DNA of 64,000 bases. It comes from Atriophallophorus winterbourni (Eukaryota; Platyhelminthes; Trematoda; Plagiorchiida; Microphallidae). Of this stretch, positions 1 to 11,508 are shown one piece after another; within the stretch, counting starts at the first letter, position 1; every line of letters starts with the position of its first letter. The stretch covers positions 62,001-126,000 of the forward strand of contig JACCGJ010006066.1 of the NCBI GenBank assembly GCA_013407085.1. Reading direction: 5' to 3'. A program made the position numbers and the translations under genes. The notes below the pieces were generated by a model that saw only the letters and a program-made list of their open reading frames with translations, did not search any database and was not told the origin of the DNA.

Positions 1-622
1 CCTGAGTTCATCAAACGCTGTAGATCACCATTATTACAACCTCTTCACCATTTGCTTTTTTCAGTGCTGACAGGAAGAGTGTATCCCACACGAGATGCGA
101 TAAACAAAGATCATTACGCTATTTAACAATAAGAGAGATACGGCGACTGCAACAATTACAGAGGAATATCCCTTCTGAATGTTGTAGGCAAATTGTTTGC
201 TAAAGTCATACAGACCCGGGCTGCAAGTTTTATCTGATAGAATTTACTCCGAATCTTAATGTGGCTTTCCCAAGGGAAGATCAACCGTTGAATGATCTTC
301 TCCTGAGACAACTTCAAGAAAAGTGTCGAGAAAAGTATATGCCATTATACACTATTTTTCTTGATTTAACGAAGGCATTCGAATACGTCAGCAGAGAGGG
401 TCCTTCTATAATGTGTGATTTGATAGGCTGCCTCGTAAGAATGCTCAAGCTTGTTATTTCGTTTCACTCAGACAAGAAAGGCTCAGTCCGTTTTAATGGT
501 TTTAGCTCAGAAACCTTTGAAATTCGCCGAGGTGTCAAACAAGGGTGTTTTCTTGCTCCAACGCTGTTCGGCATTTTCTTCGCTCTGATTCTGAAGCACG
601 CTTTTAGGACAAGGTCAGGAGG
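1..622 (+). mobile_element. RTE-type LINE, fragment 1 of 3 (reverse transcriptase)
   Basis: This is a degenerate reverse-transcriptase segment. A run from about 261 keeps the RT finger and palm motifs: LQEKCREKYMPLY, FLDLTKAFEYVSREG (catalytic motif A) and RRGVKQGCFLAPTLF. The part before 261 also resembles RTE RT, with TITEEYPF and GKLFAKVIQTRAASF in broken frames. The element begins outside the window and stops abruptly at AGG (620-622). Its reading continues exactly at 11038: the left end reads RSGG and the right end continues IYSSNRSEYKLFNLDRL. This is therefore a dead RTE copy split by a later insertion. It is the oldest layer of the nested cluster. Confidence 0.8.
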
Positions 623-816
623 TCAGAAGATAGTATTCTCTGGATAACTGGCCATTCAAGTGTCAGGTTACCAGACCCTAGAAATGCTTTTACACAAATT
701 AATCTCAACATTGCCTTCGATAACATTTTCTATACACCATTATGTATATAACTGTCTTTTATTTCTCACGAGGCCTAGAAATGTCTCATTTTTTATCTTA
801 ACGTGCAAAATATTAC
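623..816 (+). mobile_element. LINE-B 3' UTR, first part (5'-truncated copy inside the RTE)
   Basis: This stretch is almost identical to 19588-19778, which lies downstream of the LINE-B ORF2 at 17703-19389. It is therefore LINE-B 3' untranslated sequence. At 19778 the same sequence continues directly into a unit that here appears only at 10260, so this copy was split at about 816 by the inverted LINE-B. It has no coding content. Confidence 0.7.
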
Positions 817-975
<159 letters not shown>

Positions 976-1171
976 GCGGTACGTTCAACTTGATTGTATT
1001 TCCCACGCTCCGATAAATATCATTACGAATTTTCGCTATTCCTTGAATTTGCAGTAAAATAGAATAACTATTTTACTATATTATTGATATTTTTCTGATT
1101 AATTACGCCAGTAATAAAATCAGCTTGTATTTTTCTACTGAACTATCATTACTCACCTTTTACCGATAGAT

Positions 1172-2507
1172 ATGAGTTCAAAAAATACCTGCCTCAACGG
1201 AAAATGTGGCAAAATGGTGGCTAAGGGCATCGAGTGCACAGCTTGCAAGCGTTGGGCTCACCCTAGCTGCTCAGGCATACATAAATCTCACTACGGGATT
1301 TATGCAAAATACCGCTGGTTGCAGTGGTATTGTTCCGGCTGTCACGAGGCTGCACTGACGCCGCTTGTCAAAAGCCAAGGAATAGAGTGACGTCGCGAAG
1401 CTCGTCAGATTTTGCAGCCGCACAATCGTATGCATCTGTGATGAGAGCAAATATAAGTTCTGAGACTACAGCAGCCAACGCTATAGCGCACAAATCTAGC
1501 CGGCTGCAAAGTTCTTCCAAGCAAGCTACCTCTCCCAAGGTGGTAAATAAAGCCAGGACTTCAAGTAAGCGTGCTATCAAAAAGGCGAAAAAAGGGCATC
1601 CCCTGACGTAGACGTAGCTATCCAGTTACCTAGTCCTTCAAAGCTAGCTTCCTCTGCGAAGGTTGTAAAGGTTGTAAACGTAGCCCAAACTCCGCAAAAA
1701 CGTACCAAGCAAGGTAAAGCCCATACTCAACGGAAGAAACATGTAAATGTTGCTGGCTCACCCGACCTGGATAAAATTATCCAAGAATTAAACGGTTTGC
1801 GTAAGCAAGTTGAGTCACTCAATGGCACTTCTTATTACTCTTCAAAAACTAGAACCCGAAATGTTCTAGTTTTCAATCGAGCGGAGCCTTTTATTAGGGA
1901 ATCAAAAAGTCGAAGAGATTTTGATCGCAGATGTATTAGCGATCTCATCCGGATGGTAGGTCTAAAGCCTTCTACTCCCACGGTGCGAGTTCACCGTGTA
2001 GGGAGATGGAAGATGGATAACCGCCCTAGGCCGATACTGGTAGAATTCAAGTACCAGGCGGATCGGGATGCGTTATTGTCTAGGGCTGAATACATCGCCA
2101 CAACAACTCTAGACAAGCTTCAGGTTAAGCCAGACAACCCTCCATCTCATATTAGACAAAACCCTTCCGCTCCACATAGGAGAAACTTCGCTTTAAGGAC
2201 ATCTGCTATCCGTAAGACTGATGCAAACCGTAGCGCTAGTGAATCCGTTAAGATCTTACCGAAAAGCTCATCGCTACGAGTCTGGCTGTCCGGATTAGAC
2301 GACGTTGACGCGCTTATCGAAAATGAAGATGGGAGCCAAGCAAATTTCTCCAGTTGTTGCTCTTCGATAGAGGCGGCCTCAATCTTTAGTCAACGGTCCG
2401 TAACATCCATGCAAGAGGTTGTTGAACCAGATACTCCTGCTTTAAGTAGCACGCCAAAAAACGTGCACCTCCCTCGGGTGCTTCGACCGAGGGCCAATCA
2501 GGGTTAG
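1172..2507 (+). pseudogene. LINE-A ORF1 (zinc-finger/PHD RNA-binding protein), frameshifted
   Basis: Translation starts at ATG 1172 with a Cys/His zinc finger: C-x4-C, C-x2-C, H-x2-C and a final C-x2-C within the first 60 residues. This is the PHD-like finger known from CR1-type ORF1 proteins. The frame then breaks: it closes at 1388-1390, continues in another frame to 1611, and returns in the 1797-2507 frame. The C-terminal part holds a conserved basic region (RNVLVFNRAEPFIRESKSRR, then VRVHRVGRWK and RPILVEFKYQADRDALL) that looks like an RRM-type domain. The same block is found in the ORF1 at 43665-44786 and in the remnant at 27411-27692. ORF1 proteins package LINE RNA. This copy cannot make the full product. 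Confidence 0.8.
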
Positions 2508-2536
2508 TTTCAGAAGCACGCAAAACCAGCGCCCCA

Positions 2537-5317
2537 GTGCTGTACGCTAATGTGTGCAGCATAAGGAATAAGTGGGCTGACCTCTCTCTTCGTGTGGCTG
2601 AGTTGCACCCCCGGGTTATAGCGCTTTCTGAGACATGGCTGTCTGCGCTTGACGATGTGCCAACAAACATCAGCGAGCAGTATCTCGTCATTAGATGCGA
2701 TAGACCTGGCGACAGGAGAGGCGGTGGCGTTGCACTCCTCCTAGAGTATGGCTTGCACAATACAGGAACGGGTATATCCCTAACCAGTGAAAACGTCCAA
2801 GTTGTTACGAGTATCCTGACTTGCTACAAGTCAGCCCTCGCAATTGCTTGTGTCTACGTCACACCCAGTGCAGCCCAGCAGGAGATTACACAGCTGATTG
2901 AGACGCTCGACAGGTTGTTTCAATCAGCTCCCAGCGTACTCATCTTAGGTGATTTCAACCTCCCGGACATAAATTGGGCCGTCTCTGTAGGTTTAGTCAC
3001 CAAGCAATCCGAAATGTTTCTCGAATGGCTCCATGATCATGCGCTGCATCAGCATGTGAGTGATCCTACGAGGTTTCGTAATGGATGTACTCCATCCACT
3101 CTCGACCTAGTATTGTCGTCCCAGCCCGAAGCCGTTAGATTCTTAAAATACCTACCACCGCTCGGCAAAAGCGATCACGTAATGATAAGCTTCGAAGCGG
3201 TACTGCGGTTTCACAAACCTACTGCTCGCCCTAGACGAAATTTTAGGCTTGTAGACTGGGATTTTCTTCTACAGACTTCAAAATCTTTCTTTCAGTTCTC
3301 TAACGATTTTAATGTAAGTGAAAACTGGGATAGAATTTGTAAGTATCTTAAGGAGTTACAAGACAAGCACGCTCCGCTGCAAGTCGTGAAAAAGCATCAT
3401 AGGCCGCCCTGGTGGACTCCTCGAGTTCGTCGGTCTACCCGAAAACGAGATCGTTTATGGCGGCAATATAAGCTATCTCTTACTTCTGGTTCTTGGGTCC
3501 GATACAAAACCGCTCGGAACTCTTGTGTTAAAATACAGCGTTTGCTCAAACAGGAGTTTGAGTTATCCTTAGCTAGGGATGCTAAATCCAATCCCAAAAG
3601 ATTTTATAGCTACGCTCAATCGAAAGGAAAAACCAGGGAAAACATTGGAGATTTAAATCTGGAGGACGGTAAAGTAGCCGATACCGACCTGTCTAAGGCG
3701 AGTGCCTTCTCTAGGTTCTTCAGTGGCGTTCAAAGACGTGATAATTCTTTAATTGCTCCGTCTAGCTCGTTTAATCTACTACCTGGCGCTCCTGCACTAG
3801 ATGAGTTGTCCTTCATGGAATCCGAGGTGTATGAAGCACTTATCCATGTTCGCGTCAACAAAGCTGAGGGACCAGACGGTATCCACTCGACTATGCTAAA
3901 GAATCTTGCCCCAGTGCTTACAGAACCCTTATGCAAGCTTTTCAATTCATGCTTGAACATGGGAGTGGTTCCTAGTGAGTGAAAAGAAGCTATAATCCTG
4001 TCAATACACAAGGGTGGTTGCAGCTCAACTGTTGGTAACTATAGACCTGTCAGCCTGACTAGCATCGCCTCGAAAGTAATGGAAAAACTGCTGCGTGACA
4101 AAATCTGTCAGCATCTTTGTCGGCATTCTCTACTGAGTGTAACTCAGCATGGATTTCTTAAGGGTAGATCCTGCCTGACAAACCTTCTTAGTTTTCTCAA
4201 TACTGCCACTAAAAGGATGGATGAAGGGAAGCCTGTCGAAGCCCTCTACCTAGACTTCAGCAAGGCTTTTGATTCCGTAAACCACCGCCTTCTAGAGATT
4301 AAGCTAGCAGCAAAAGGCATTCGGGGTAGTCTACTTGCTTGGATAAAGGCCTTCCTAACAGGTAGGACATTCCGAGTTAGGGTAGGATCTACGCTGTCGA
4401 ATGAAACCGACGTAATCAGTGGTGTACCCCAAGGTTCGGTACTTGGTCCTCTTCTATTCCTGATTTTCATCGATGACTTGTCCTCTGCATTGAAGTGCCC
4501 ATGCTTCATTTTTGCGGATGATGTTAAATTCATCGGATCAACGGACGAAGATACCTTGATGCACGACCTTGAACGGGTCATAAACTGGTCACATCAGTGG
4601 GACCTCCCACTTAACCTTAATAAGAGCCAACTCTTGTCAGCACTGGTTGATAAGATTTCAGTTCAGGTGTCGGGCAATTCTCTCACTGTAAGCGCCACAC
4701 AGCGTGTTAAGGATTTAGGAGTACTGGTTAGGACGGACTTCAAATGGGAGGACCAATGCGCCGCTGCAGCTCAACGTGCTCGCAAAGTTCTCTTTCGGCT
4801 GAGATCCGTGTTATCCAGCAGAAGACCCGAGGTATTCCTGCCCCTTTACAAGGCATTAGTTAGGCCGCACTTAGAATATTGTGTCCAGGCGTGGTGCCCT
4901 TACTACAAGAAGGATATCGTTCAACTCGAAAGCGTACAGCGTCTCGCAACTCGCATGATTGAGGGTCAGCGAGGGAAACCTTACGCTGCACGCCTAAAGT
5001 CCCTAGATCTTTTTTCACTTACGCGCCGTCGTTTGAGAGGTGACTTAATTGAAACCTTTAAGATCTTGAAGGGGTTAAGTGGCGTTATCATGACCGACTT
5101 CTTTGCCTTAAGTCCTGAGCTGGGCACCCGGGGCCATTCACTCAAACTTGCTAAGGAGCGATGTAGACTAGACTCCAGGAAAAACTTTTTCAGCCTCAGG
5201 GTGGTAAATTTCTGGAACCGGCTTCCAGAAGAACTTATATCCTGCAGTTCTGTCGTAAGTTTTAAGCAGGGTTTGGACCGCATCTGGGGTAAGCTTTTTC
5301 CTGAATTCTCCCCCTAA
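2537..5317 (+). pseudogene. LINE-A ORF2: APE endonuclease + reverse transcriptase, one nonsense codon
   Basis: The frame is open for about 926 codons, broken only by TGA at 3980-3982, where the related copies have tryptophan (DW in copy b). Endonuclease motifs come first: SETWLS, GGGVALLL, LILGDFNLPDINW and GKSDHVMISF. RT motifs follow: NYRPVSLTS, QHGFLKGRS, LYLDFSKAFDSVNH (motif A), GVPQGSVLGPLLFLIFIDDL and FADDVKF (catalytic FADD). The C-terminal CR1 region has TRGHSLKLAK and VVNFWNRLPEE. No ATG lies at the 5' end of the frame, so ORF2 probably starts by coupling to ORF1, which closes 30 nt upstream. A single point change separates this copy from an intact enzyme, so it is young. Confidence 0.9.
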
Positions 5318-5672
5318 TTTTTATGCAAGATTAGGTTGTTCACCATTTTTATCGTTGTTTGGTAAGTAAGTAAATGCTAAAGTTCTGTTTGTTTAATACA
5401 CAACTCTTCTTTTGCTGACCTCTCATCGTACTGGTGGGGAGAAATGTATCCTTATCTTTCCAGCATCATTCATTACGTGGTGCTTCCTACATACAACCCG
5501 GATAATCCCTTGGCATCGCGATCGTCGAGGATATCCAAACCACAATAAGAATAAACGCTTTGGCAGTGGTGGTTGCTTCTCTGCGGCTTTCCACCGAAAG
5601 AAATTCTGGACGCTCGATTGGCTCGTTCGCCACTTACTGTCCTGTGCAACTGAACTGAACTGAACTGAATAA
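5318..5672 (+). other. LINE-A 3' UTR and TGAAC-type terminal repeat
   Basis: This is non-coding. The 5540-5650 block is repeated in inverted orientation at 40380-40490 (3' end of copy d) and, more diverged, at 51015-51120. That fixes it as the shared LINE-A 3' end. The terminal tandem TGAAC units at 5651-5669 mark the end of the element. Confidence 0.8.
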
Positions 5673-6115
5673 GTACAGCAAATAAAAACGGTAAATATAC
5701 AAATGTTAAGGTCAAACATAAATAAATTGTTTTTTTTTAACAACCGCAAAAAATAGTTGGATACCATTTATACAAATGGTAGCTTGTTTAAGACATAGAG
5801 TTGATAGAATATCCGAAAAATAATAATAGAGGTTCATGTTTCTAACGAATACGACAGTAATTGTTAAAATGGGTTAATTACAGTTTGGGTAGGTCTGGAC
5901 CGCAATGTTTATTCATGTATGATGTTCCAAATGCAACTTCAAACGCAGATAATTGTATAAAGAGTTCACTTCATCGGGTCACGAAGATATGAGTTGCATC
6001 GCCCTTTCAAGAATTGCGAGAGTGTATTTTGTTGAATTTCAACAATTCTGAAAAGTAAATTCTCAAGAAAAAAGTTATATGTCACTTTAAAATTTTTTGT
6101 TGCTGAAAAAAATAT

Positions 6116-8900
6116 CAAAAGCCTTTTATGCCGTATAAGTATAAATTATCTATAGTTGTATTAATTAGAAATAGCTTACCTAATTTTTCCGGAGATAAAA
6201 AAGAGTTGAGTTGCTTTTTGAATTCAGTTTGTGAAGTGCTCAATCTTATATTATTAGGAAGTAAATTCCATAAACGAGAATATTAATAAATAAAGAAATC
6301 TTTTCGTATACGATTGTGGATTTTCGGTATACATATTTTGTTTTTGTGTCGAAGATTATATACTTCAGAGTTTTTGAAATCTAATTGTAAATCAATGTCG
6401 ATCATATCTTTTTTCAATATTCTGTAAAAGAGTATAAGATTTTGTTTTATTCTTCGAAACCATAATGGTTCCAATCCTAGGATCTGACATCTTTCCTCAT
6501 ATGAGTGCTTATCCGAACTGGTGGTAATGGATCGTGTGAAAGAACGTTGGATGCCTTCTAAAGCATAGCTATCAGACCGAGTAATGTTACTAGATATAAT
6601 GTTGCAGTAATCTAATAAAGGTAGTGTATGTAACTTGTAAAGTTCCAGCTTGCACTGGGGCAGAGAGATGAATCTATGAAGTAAGCCTATATTTTTTTTT
6701 GTTTTAGAAATTAAGTAGCATATTTGTTCATGAAATGTAAGTGATCCAGAATATCGATATCCTAAATCACGTACAAATTGTGCTGGTTGTAGTGGTGTAT
6801 TATTTAGGATGATCGAATCTTTTGGTATGATACAGTTGAAATTTATGAAAGTTGATTTATTGGTGGAGAACTCAAGACCGTTTCGAATACTCCATTGAAG
6901 TAGAGCATCCAGGTCTTGGTTCAATTTTGATATAAAGTCGTTAGTCTGGTTAGATGGAAAGGCTATGGCGACTTTTATATCATCTGCAAACAAAAAGATC
7001 TTACAGTGTGTTATGACAGATAGTATATCGTTGATAAATATCAAGAAGAGTAGTGGACCTAGAACGCTTTCCTTGTATGACTCCGCTTGGAATTGGCAAA
7101 GTTCTAGAACGGTAGCCATTTATATCTACCGAAAAGGTGCGACCAGTAAGAAAAGATTTGAACCACGAAAGTAGGTTTCCAGTAATACCTACAGCAGATA
7201 ATTTTGCGAGGAGTAGATTATGCGGGACCCTGTCGAAGGCTTTCATAATATCAATGAATACAACTATGACTCCAAGGTTTGAATCTAGTGATTGTGTCAC
7301 GTAATTCAAAAATTCTAGTTGACAAGTGACGCAAGATTTTCTGTTGAGAAATCCGTGCTGGTTTGATATGAAATAGTCTGGTGTCAAGTATGCTAGGGTG
7401 GCCTGTCTGACAAGCTTCTCAAATATTCTAGCTAGAAGTGGTGTGTGATTGATGGGTCGATAATTGGTAACTGTATGTAGTGATCCGGACTTATGTCGCG
7501 GAATGACAACGGAATGTTTCCATTCTAAGGGGAAAGTTCCTGATTTGATAGACGTATTAAAGAGATTGAGTAGTAATAAAAAGAAGTCTTCAGATCCAAT
7601 TTTGCATATTGCTGGTACGAAACCTGTTTCATCAGGTTTGTAAGAGATTGTAACTTGATTACAAACTTTACGTATGTCAGAGGTATTAATTGTAATTGTT
7701 TCTAAAGTATTGCATGTAGGGTGTATGATTACCTCTGGATAAGAGTTGTTATTATATGAAGCATTGAAAAATAAAAGAAATTCTTCGCAAATAGCAGAAG
7801 GCTCAGTTATTACTGTGCAATTATTACCATTTTGATCCTGTTTAATGATGTAGTTTATCTTATCTGAATTTTCCGATGCCCTAGCATTCATTAATTTAGA
7901 TAATGCTTTCTGTTTTTCACTAGACTTGAGGGCTGTAGACTCGTCAGAAATCAGTTTATGGTTCATAATTTGTACTAGTTTGTCAGATAGTTCATACGCG
8001 TGCAAAAGGGAAGATATGTCATGCTTATTACGAGCATATGATGTCAAATAAGCAATGCGTTTTTCTAACTTATGAGCTCTACTCGGTTTAGGGTGTCTAG
8101 TATGTCTGGTAGTAGATTTCTGTAGTAAGTCACCAAGTTTATTATGAAAGATTTTTGAGGTTACATTGAAATTGTCAGAAAGGAAAAATTCAGTCCAATC
8201 ATCGTTTCTAATGAGGTTTTTAAAGATTTTCCAATCTATGTGAGTAATTATATGTGGCTTTTTAACACTAGTTATTATGCTATTGCAACTCAATTCAAAA
8301 GATATAATGTTATGATCTCCATTAAAAATGACGGAGATACGTTCAGGTTTGAAGGTGTGATATTCAAAGTAAAGACAAGGTCAAGGATATTTTTATTGCG
8401 CGTTGGTTTATCAACAAACTGTGTAAAACCTAATAGTTTGATGGTATTGGAAAAAGAATTAAGATTTGTGTCGTTGCATTCTACCTGGTTGAGTGAAGGC
8501 ATGTTGAAATCTCCTGCAATTAATTTATAGCGGCAAGGGTGGATAGAGGCTTCTATGAAACAATCAGTCAAGCGTTGAAGCGTTGAAGAAATAGTAGCTG
8601 GTGGATAGTAGATGCATCCAAGTAAAAGATCAAAGGCCGGTAGTGCCAGCCAGATAGAATCTTCGATATGACTAAATACGGATGAAATGATGATGTTAGC
8701 TTGGAGGTTAGAGTGAACATAAACAAGGCAACCTCCTCCACGTTTTGAAACGCGGTCTTTTCTAAAAATGTGATAGTTTGGAATCAGAAGTTCACAGTCT
8801 GATTGTTCCTTTTTTGTCCAAGATTCAGTTATAAGAATAATATCAGCGGGATTAGAGAGAAGATATGAACGTAGAGCTAATATCTTGTTAGTTATGGATC
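6116..8900 (-). pseudogene. LINE-B ORF2: endonuclease + reverse transcriptase, broken
   Basis: Read on the minus strand, the endonuclease (about 8900-8290) shows ITESWTKKEQ, RGGGCLVYVHS, LIAGDFNMPS and NILDLVFTL. The frame shifts near 8325. The RT (8293-7001) follows with NYRPINHTPLLARIFEKL, QHGFLNRKSC and FIDIMKAFDRVPHN. A second frameshift near 7085 falls inside the motif that reads SGVIQGSVLGPLLFLI in the sister copy. RT resumes as GPLLFLIFINDI and LFADDIKVAI. TAA at 6283-6285 interrupts the C-terminus, after which the same frame continues to about 6116, ending LYLYGIKGF, like LYSHGIPGF in the plus-strand copy. It is not functional. Confidence 0.85.
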
Positions 8901-8909
8901 GAGCATTGA

Positions 8910-10103
8910 TTAGAATAAATCTGAGAGATGAGGGGCTATGATCAGAAAATGGCTTATTATGTATTTGATTATTATGTGAAGCATCTTGGTTTGGGTTAAA
9001 AGCCTTTGTGGAGGGATTTGAAAATTTCTCATATTTGAATAAGGGAACATAATAGTGTGAGTGTTAAATGAGTTAAAATATGGAAAATTGGTGTCGGGGG
9101 GACAGCTAATATGGTTAAAAAAGTGCTGTGATGGGTTGTAATAATTCGAAAATGGGCTCGGGTATTGCGGACTTGGTCGATGGAATTGCCATGCCAAGTT
9201 CCGATCTAATGGATAAGGCATTATACGACAATTAAAGTTCCGAGTATTTCTATTGTCAAAAGTTGAAGAATTCCTGAAAGGAGGTGGTGCAGGTAATAAC
9301 GCACTAGTTTGTCGAAACTTCGGTAAGATGGTTCTTTTCCTCAAGTGAGGGGATGTAATAATTTTAGTTGGAATTTTAGGTGAAATAATAGGTTGTGTTG
9401 AATTATTCACAGAAGAAGGTGAAGTTGGAGGAGCATTCAGCTCTTGTGGCACCTCATCCAATTCCATCGTTTCTTTTCCATTGTTGGAAGATTCGGTGGA
9501 ATGTGGAGTCGTAACGGTACGCTTATGGAACCTAGTTCTCCGTTGCATTGGCGTTAGATCAGGTTTAAAAAATACATTTTTAAATCTTGGAATCGATTTT
9601 AAAACATCCTTATGGGCTAAAATATGTGATGCCAGGCATTTGTCGCTAAGTTCTAATAGGATTGGGCAAGACCTCGTAGGCTTAAATTTTCTCAAGCGTT
9701 TTAGCGAAGCGCAGTCAAATGGGAAGCCATAAGATGAGCAGATAGTAGTTTTTAAATCTTGGAAAGGATATCTATCGTCTATATTAAACAGAATGACATT
9801 TTTAGATCTTGAGTCTCTTTGACAAATTTCAGTAACAATTGATTCAACGAACTTATTAGTTCGTTGAAGTAAATCCTTGTCGATATTTGAATTATCATCC
9901 AAGAGGATAGTCAATGGTTGTAATGTCTTGCAAACCTGTGTAACGAAAGAGTTGTTTTTTCGAATTTCATTTAATTCGGATTCTAACTTCCGTAATTTAT
10001 TCAAAATAACGGAAGTGTTCTGATCTAAGGATACGGAGCATTTGTTGGTCTTGGGGATTTTACGAATATTAATTCGTTTCGAGATGGGTGTTTTAGTATA
10101 CAT
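8910..10103 (-). CDS. LINE-B ORF1 protein, intact open frame
   Basis: ATG is at 10103 and the frame is open for 397 residues. The N-terminus is basic, followed by an amphipathic, probably coiled-coil stretch (residues about 30-75, KLRKLESELNEIRKNN). An RRM-like central domain comes next (SKNVILFNIDDRYPFQDLK, then SCPILLELSDKCLASHIL and FKNVFFKPDLTPMQRR). The C-terminus is low-complexity and rich in Pro, Phe, Tyr and Asn, and the last about 30 residues are hydrophobic. The same order appears in the homologue at 13743-14993. It lacks the PHD finger of LINE-A ORF1. Its role is inferred to be LINE RNA binding. It overlaps or abuts ORF2 on the same strand. Confidence 0.8.
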   Translation of the reverse strand: MYTKTPISKRINIRKIPKTNKCSVSLDQNTSVILNKLRKLESELNEIRKNNSFVTQVCKTLQPLTILLDDNSNIDKDLLQRTNKFVESIVTEICQRDSRSKNVILFNIDDRYPFQDLKTTICSSYGFPFDCASLKRLRKFKPTRSCPILLELSDKCLASHILAHKDVLKSIPRFKNVFFKPDLTPMQRRTRFHKRTVTTPHSTESSNNGKETMELDEVPQELNAPPTSPSSVNNSTQPIISPKIPTKIITSPHLRKRTILPKFRQTSALLPAPPPFRNSSTFDNRNTRNFNCRIMPYPLDRNLAWQFHRPSPQYPSPFSNYYNPSQHFFNHISCPPDTNFPYFNSFNTHTIMFPYSNMRNFQIPPQRLLTQTKMLHIIIKYIISHFLIIAPHLSDLF

Positions 10104-10259
10104 ATTTCAAATAGTATAAATATAATAATAATCAAAAGAGTAGGAGATATAAAATAAACGTTTTCGAAATTATGAAACATTTGGCAATCACGTACCGTTT
10201 TCAAACCAAGCGCGACCTTGATCGATGTAGTGGATAAGTCTACCAAATCTACCAAATCT

Positions 10260-11037
10260 ACCAAAAACATGAAAAAAAACGTAAAAAACTAAAAAACATT
10301 ATTTTTTTAAAAATATACATTCTTATTTCTTAAATGATGTACTATTTTACTTTGATGACCTCTCACCGTGCTGGTGAAGAGAAAATCTTTCATTATATTC
10401 CAGTGGCTTCGAATAACGAACCATCACCGTAATTGGCTCGAAATCTATCCGCCCGAGATTTGTTCCGTATGCGATTCATTCTCCTGCAGATAACGAAAAT
10501 CCGGCTGGTGAACACGTTTTGGTTCGATTGGTCGACAATTCTTCAAGTGTATTGGAGCACAGCACCCTACTGCCTACTCCCTGCTATTAGCCACACCCTC
10601 CCTCACCCCCCACAATTTCTTAGATTTTCTTATTGCGATGGATTTACGTTCCCTTTCAATCTTCTTATTCAAACTTTCCGTAAAAACATGAACTCATTCA
10701 TATATAATTTTTTTATCAATTTTTCATGACAACATCATTACAATTCGCACCACTTTTTTCATAATTACCTTCCATTTCTGTTCTCCATTTGTTTCTTGCA
10801 TCCTCGCCATTCGTAAATCTTGACATAATTTAAATGAAATTTTTTTCTATCAGACATTGATAATTTTTTCTTACCTACTGTATATTAATTTCCCTTATTG
10901 AACGGAAAAAATGTGTAAAAATCCCGCTCACTTCGGTCACTTGCACTGTACTATTTTCTTTTGCTGTTCAAATTTGATAAACTGATCATGTATTGCATGC
11001 CTTGGATATCCAAGAATATATATTATTATATCATATA
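10260..11037 (+). mobile_element. LINE-B 3' UTR, second part (unit R)
   Basis: This non-coding unit of about 780 bp is repeated almost base for base at 19779-20580. There it directly follows the sequence found here at 623-816, so the two parts belong to one LINE-B 3' UTR. It ends with TGCATGCCTTGGATATCC and a short TTA-rich tail. AGG at 11038-11040 matches AGG at 620-622, which is compatible with a 3-bp target duplication. Short open frames here have no coding features. Confidence 0.75.
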
Positions 11038-11508
11038 AGGCATTTACTCGAGCAACAGAAGTGAATACAAGCTTTTTAATCTGGACCGGTTGTATGCGGA
11101 AACAAAGACTCTAAATATGCTAATCCGTGACCTGCTGTTTGCGGACGATGCAGCCATTATGTTCAACTCTCAATAGAAATTTCAGACGCTTACGGGCAGC
11201 TTTTCGTCAGCATGCAAAGAATTTGGGCTGACAATCAACATGAGCGAGACCAAAGTCATTAGTCAAGGGACTGAATTGAATGCAATCATCACTTTTAAAA
11301 ACTGTCATCTAAAAGCAGTTCATCATTTCATATATCTTGTTTCAACCATTTCGGATAACCTATTGCTAGACACGGAGGTTGATGAGCGGATTAAAAGAGC
11401 AGCTGCCATTTTGTCCCGATTAAGCTCTCGTATTTGGGGTAACCGAAAGCTGACAAATATGATGATATACATTAAATTATTTAAACACGCTACTGTGTTG
11501 ACGTATTT
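11038..11508 (+). mobile_element. RTE-type LINE, fragment 2 of 3 (RT palm and thumb)
   Basis: This part continues fragment 1. It reads KLFNLDRLYAETKT, then LIRDLLFADDAAIMFNSQ (catalytic FADD, followed by a stop), FGLTINMSETKVI, FIYLVSTISDNLLLDTEVD and RIKRAAAILSRLSSRIWG. These are standard RTE-clade RT and thumb motifs. It is cut after TVLTY at ATTT (11505-11508). The same ATTT occurs at 25014-25017, where the reading continues as LLYCSKNC. Several stops show it is long dead. Confidence 0.8.

Larger units (their letters stand above)
976..5672 (+). mobile_element. LINE-A copy a, near-full-length CR1-like LINE
   Basis: The element is about 4.7 kb. It has a 5' UTR (976-1171), a PHD-finger ORF1, an endonuclease-RT ORF2 and a 3' UTR ending in tandem TGAAC units (5651-5669). 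Its 5' start, GCGGTACGTTCAACTT, recurs at the 5' end of the minus-strand copy at 44978. The short tandem 3' tail instead of poly(A), and the APE-type endonuclease followed by RT, are typical of the CR1/jockey group. It carries few disabling changes: a broken ORF1 and one nonsense codon in ORF2. It sits inside the 3' UTR of the inverted LINE-B. Confidence 0.9.
5673..10260 (-). mobile_element. LINE-B copy 1 (inverted), near full length
   Basis: This is a minus-strand LINE with an intact ORF1 (8910-10103), an ORF2 broken by two frameshifts and a stop (6116-8900), and a 3' UTR (5673-6115). The 3' UTR resumes at 975-817 beyond the inserted LINE-A. Both ORFs are homologous to the plus-strand LINE-B at 13743-19389. 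The 5' side (10225-10265) carries a short AAATCTACC-like tandem repeat at the junction with the host LINE-B 3' UTR. Confidence 0.85.

Noticed and set aside
9481..9732. Plus-strand open frame opposite inverted LINE-B ORF1
   Set aside because: It is a shadow frame. The minus-strand ORF1 is intact and homologous to 13743-14993.
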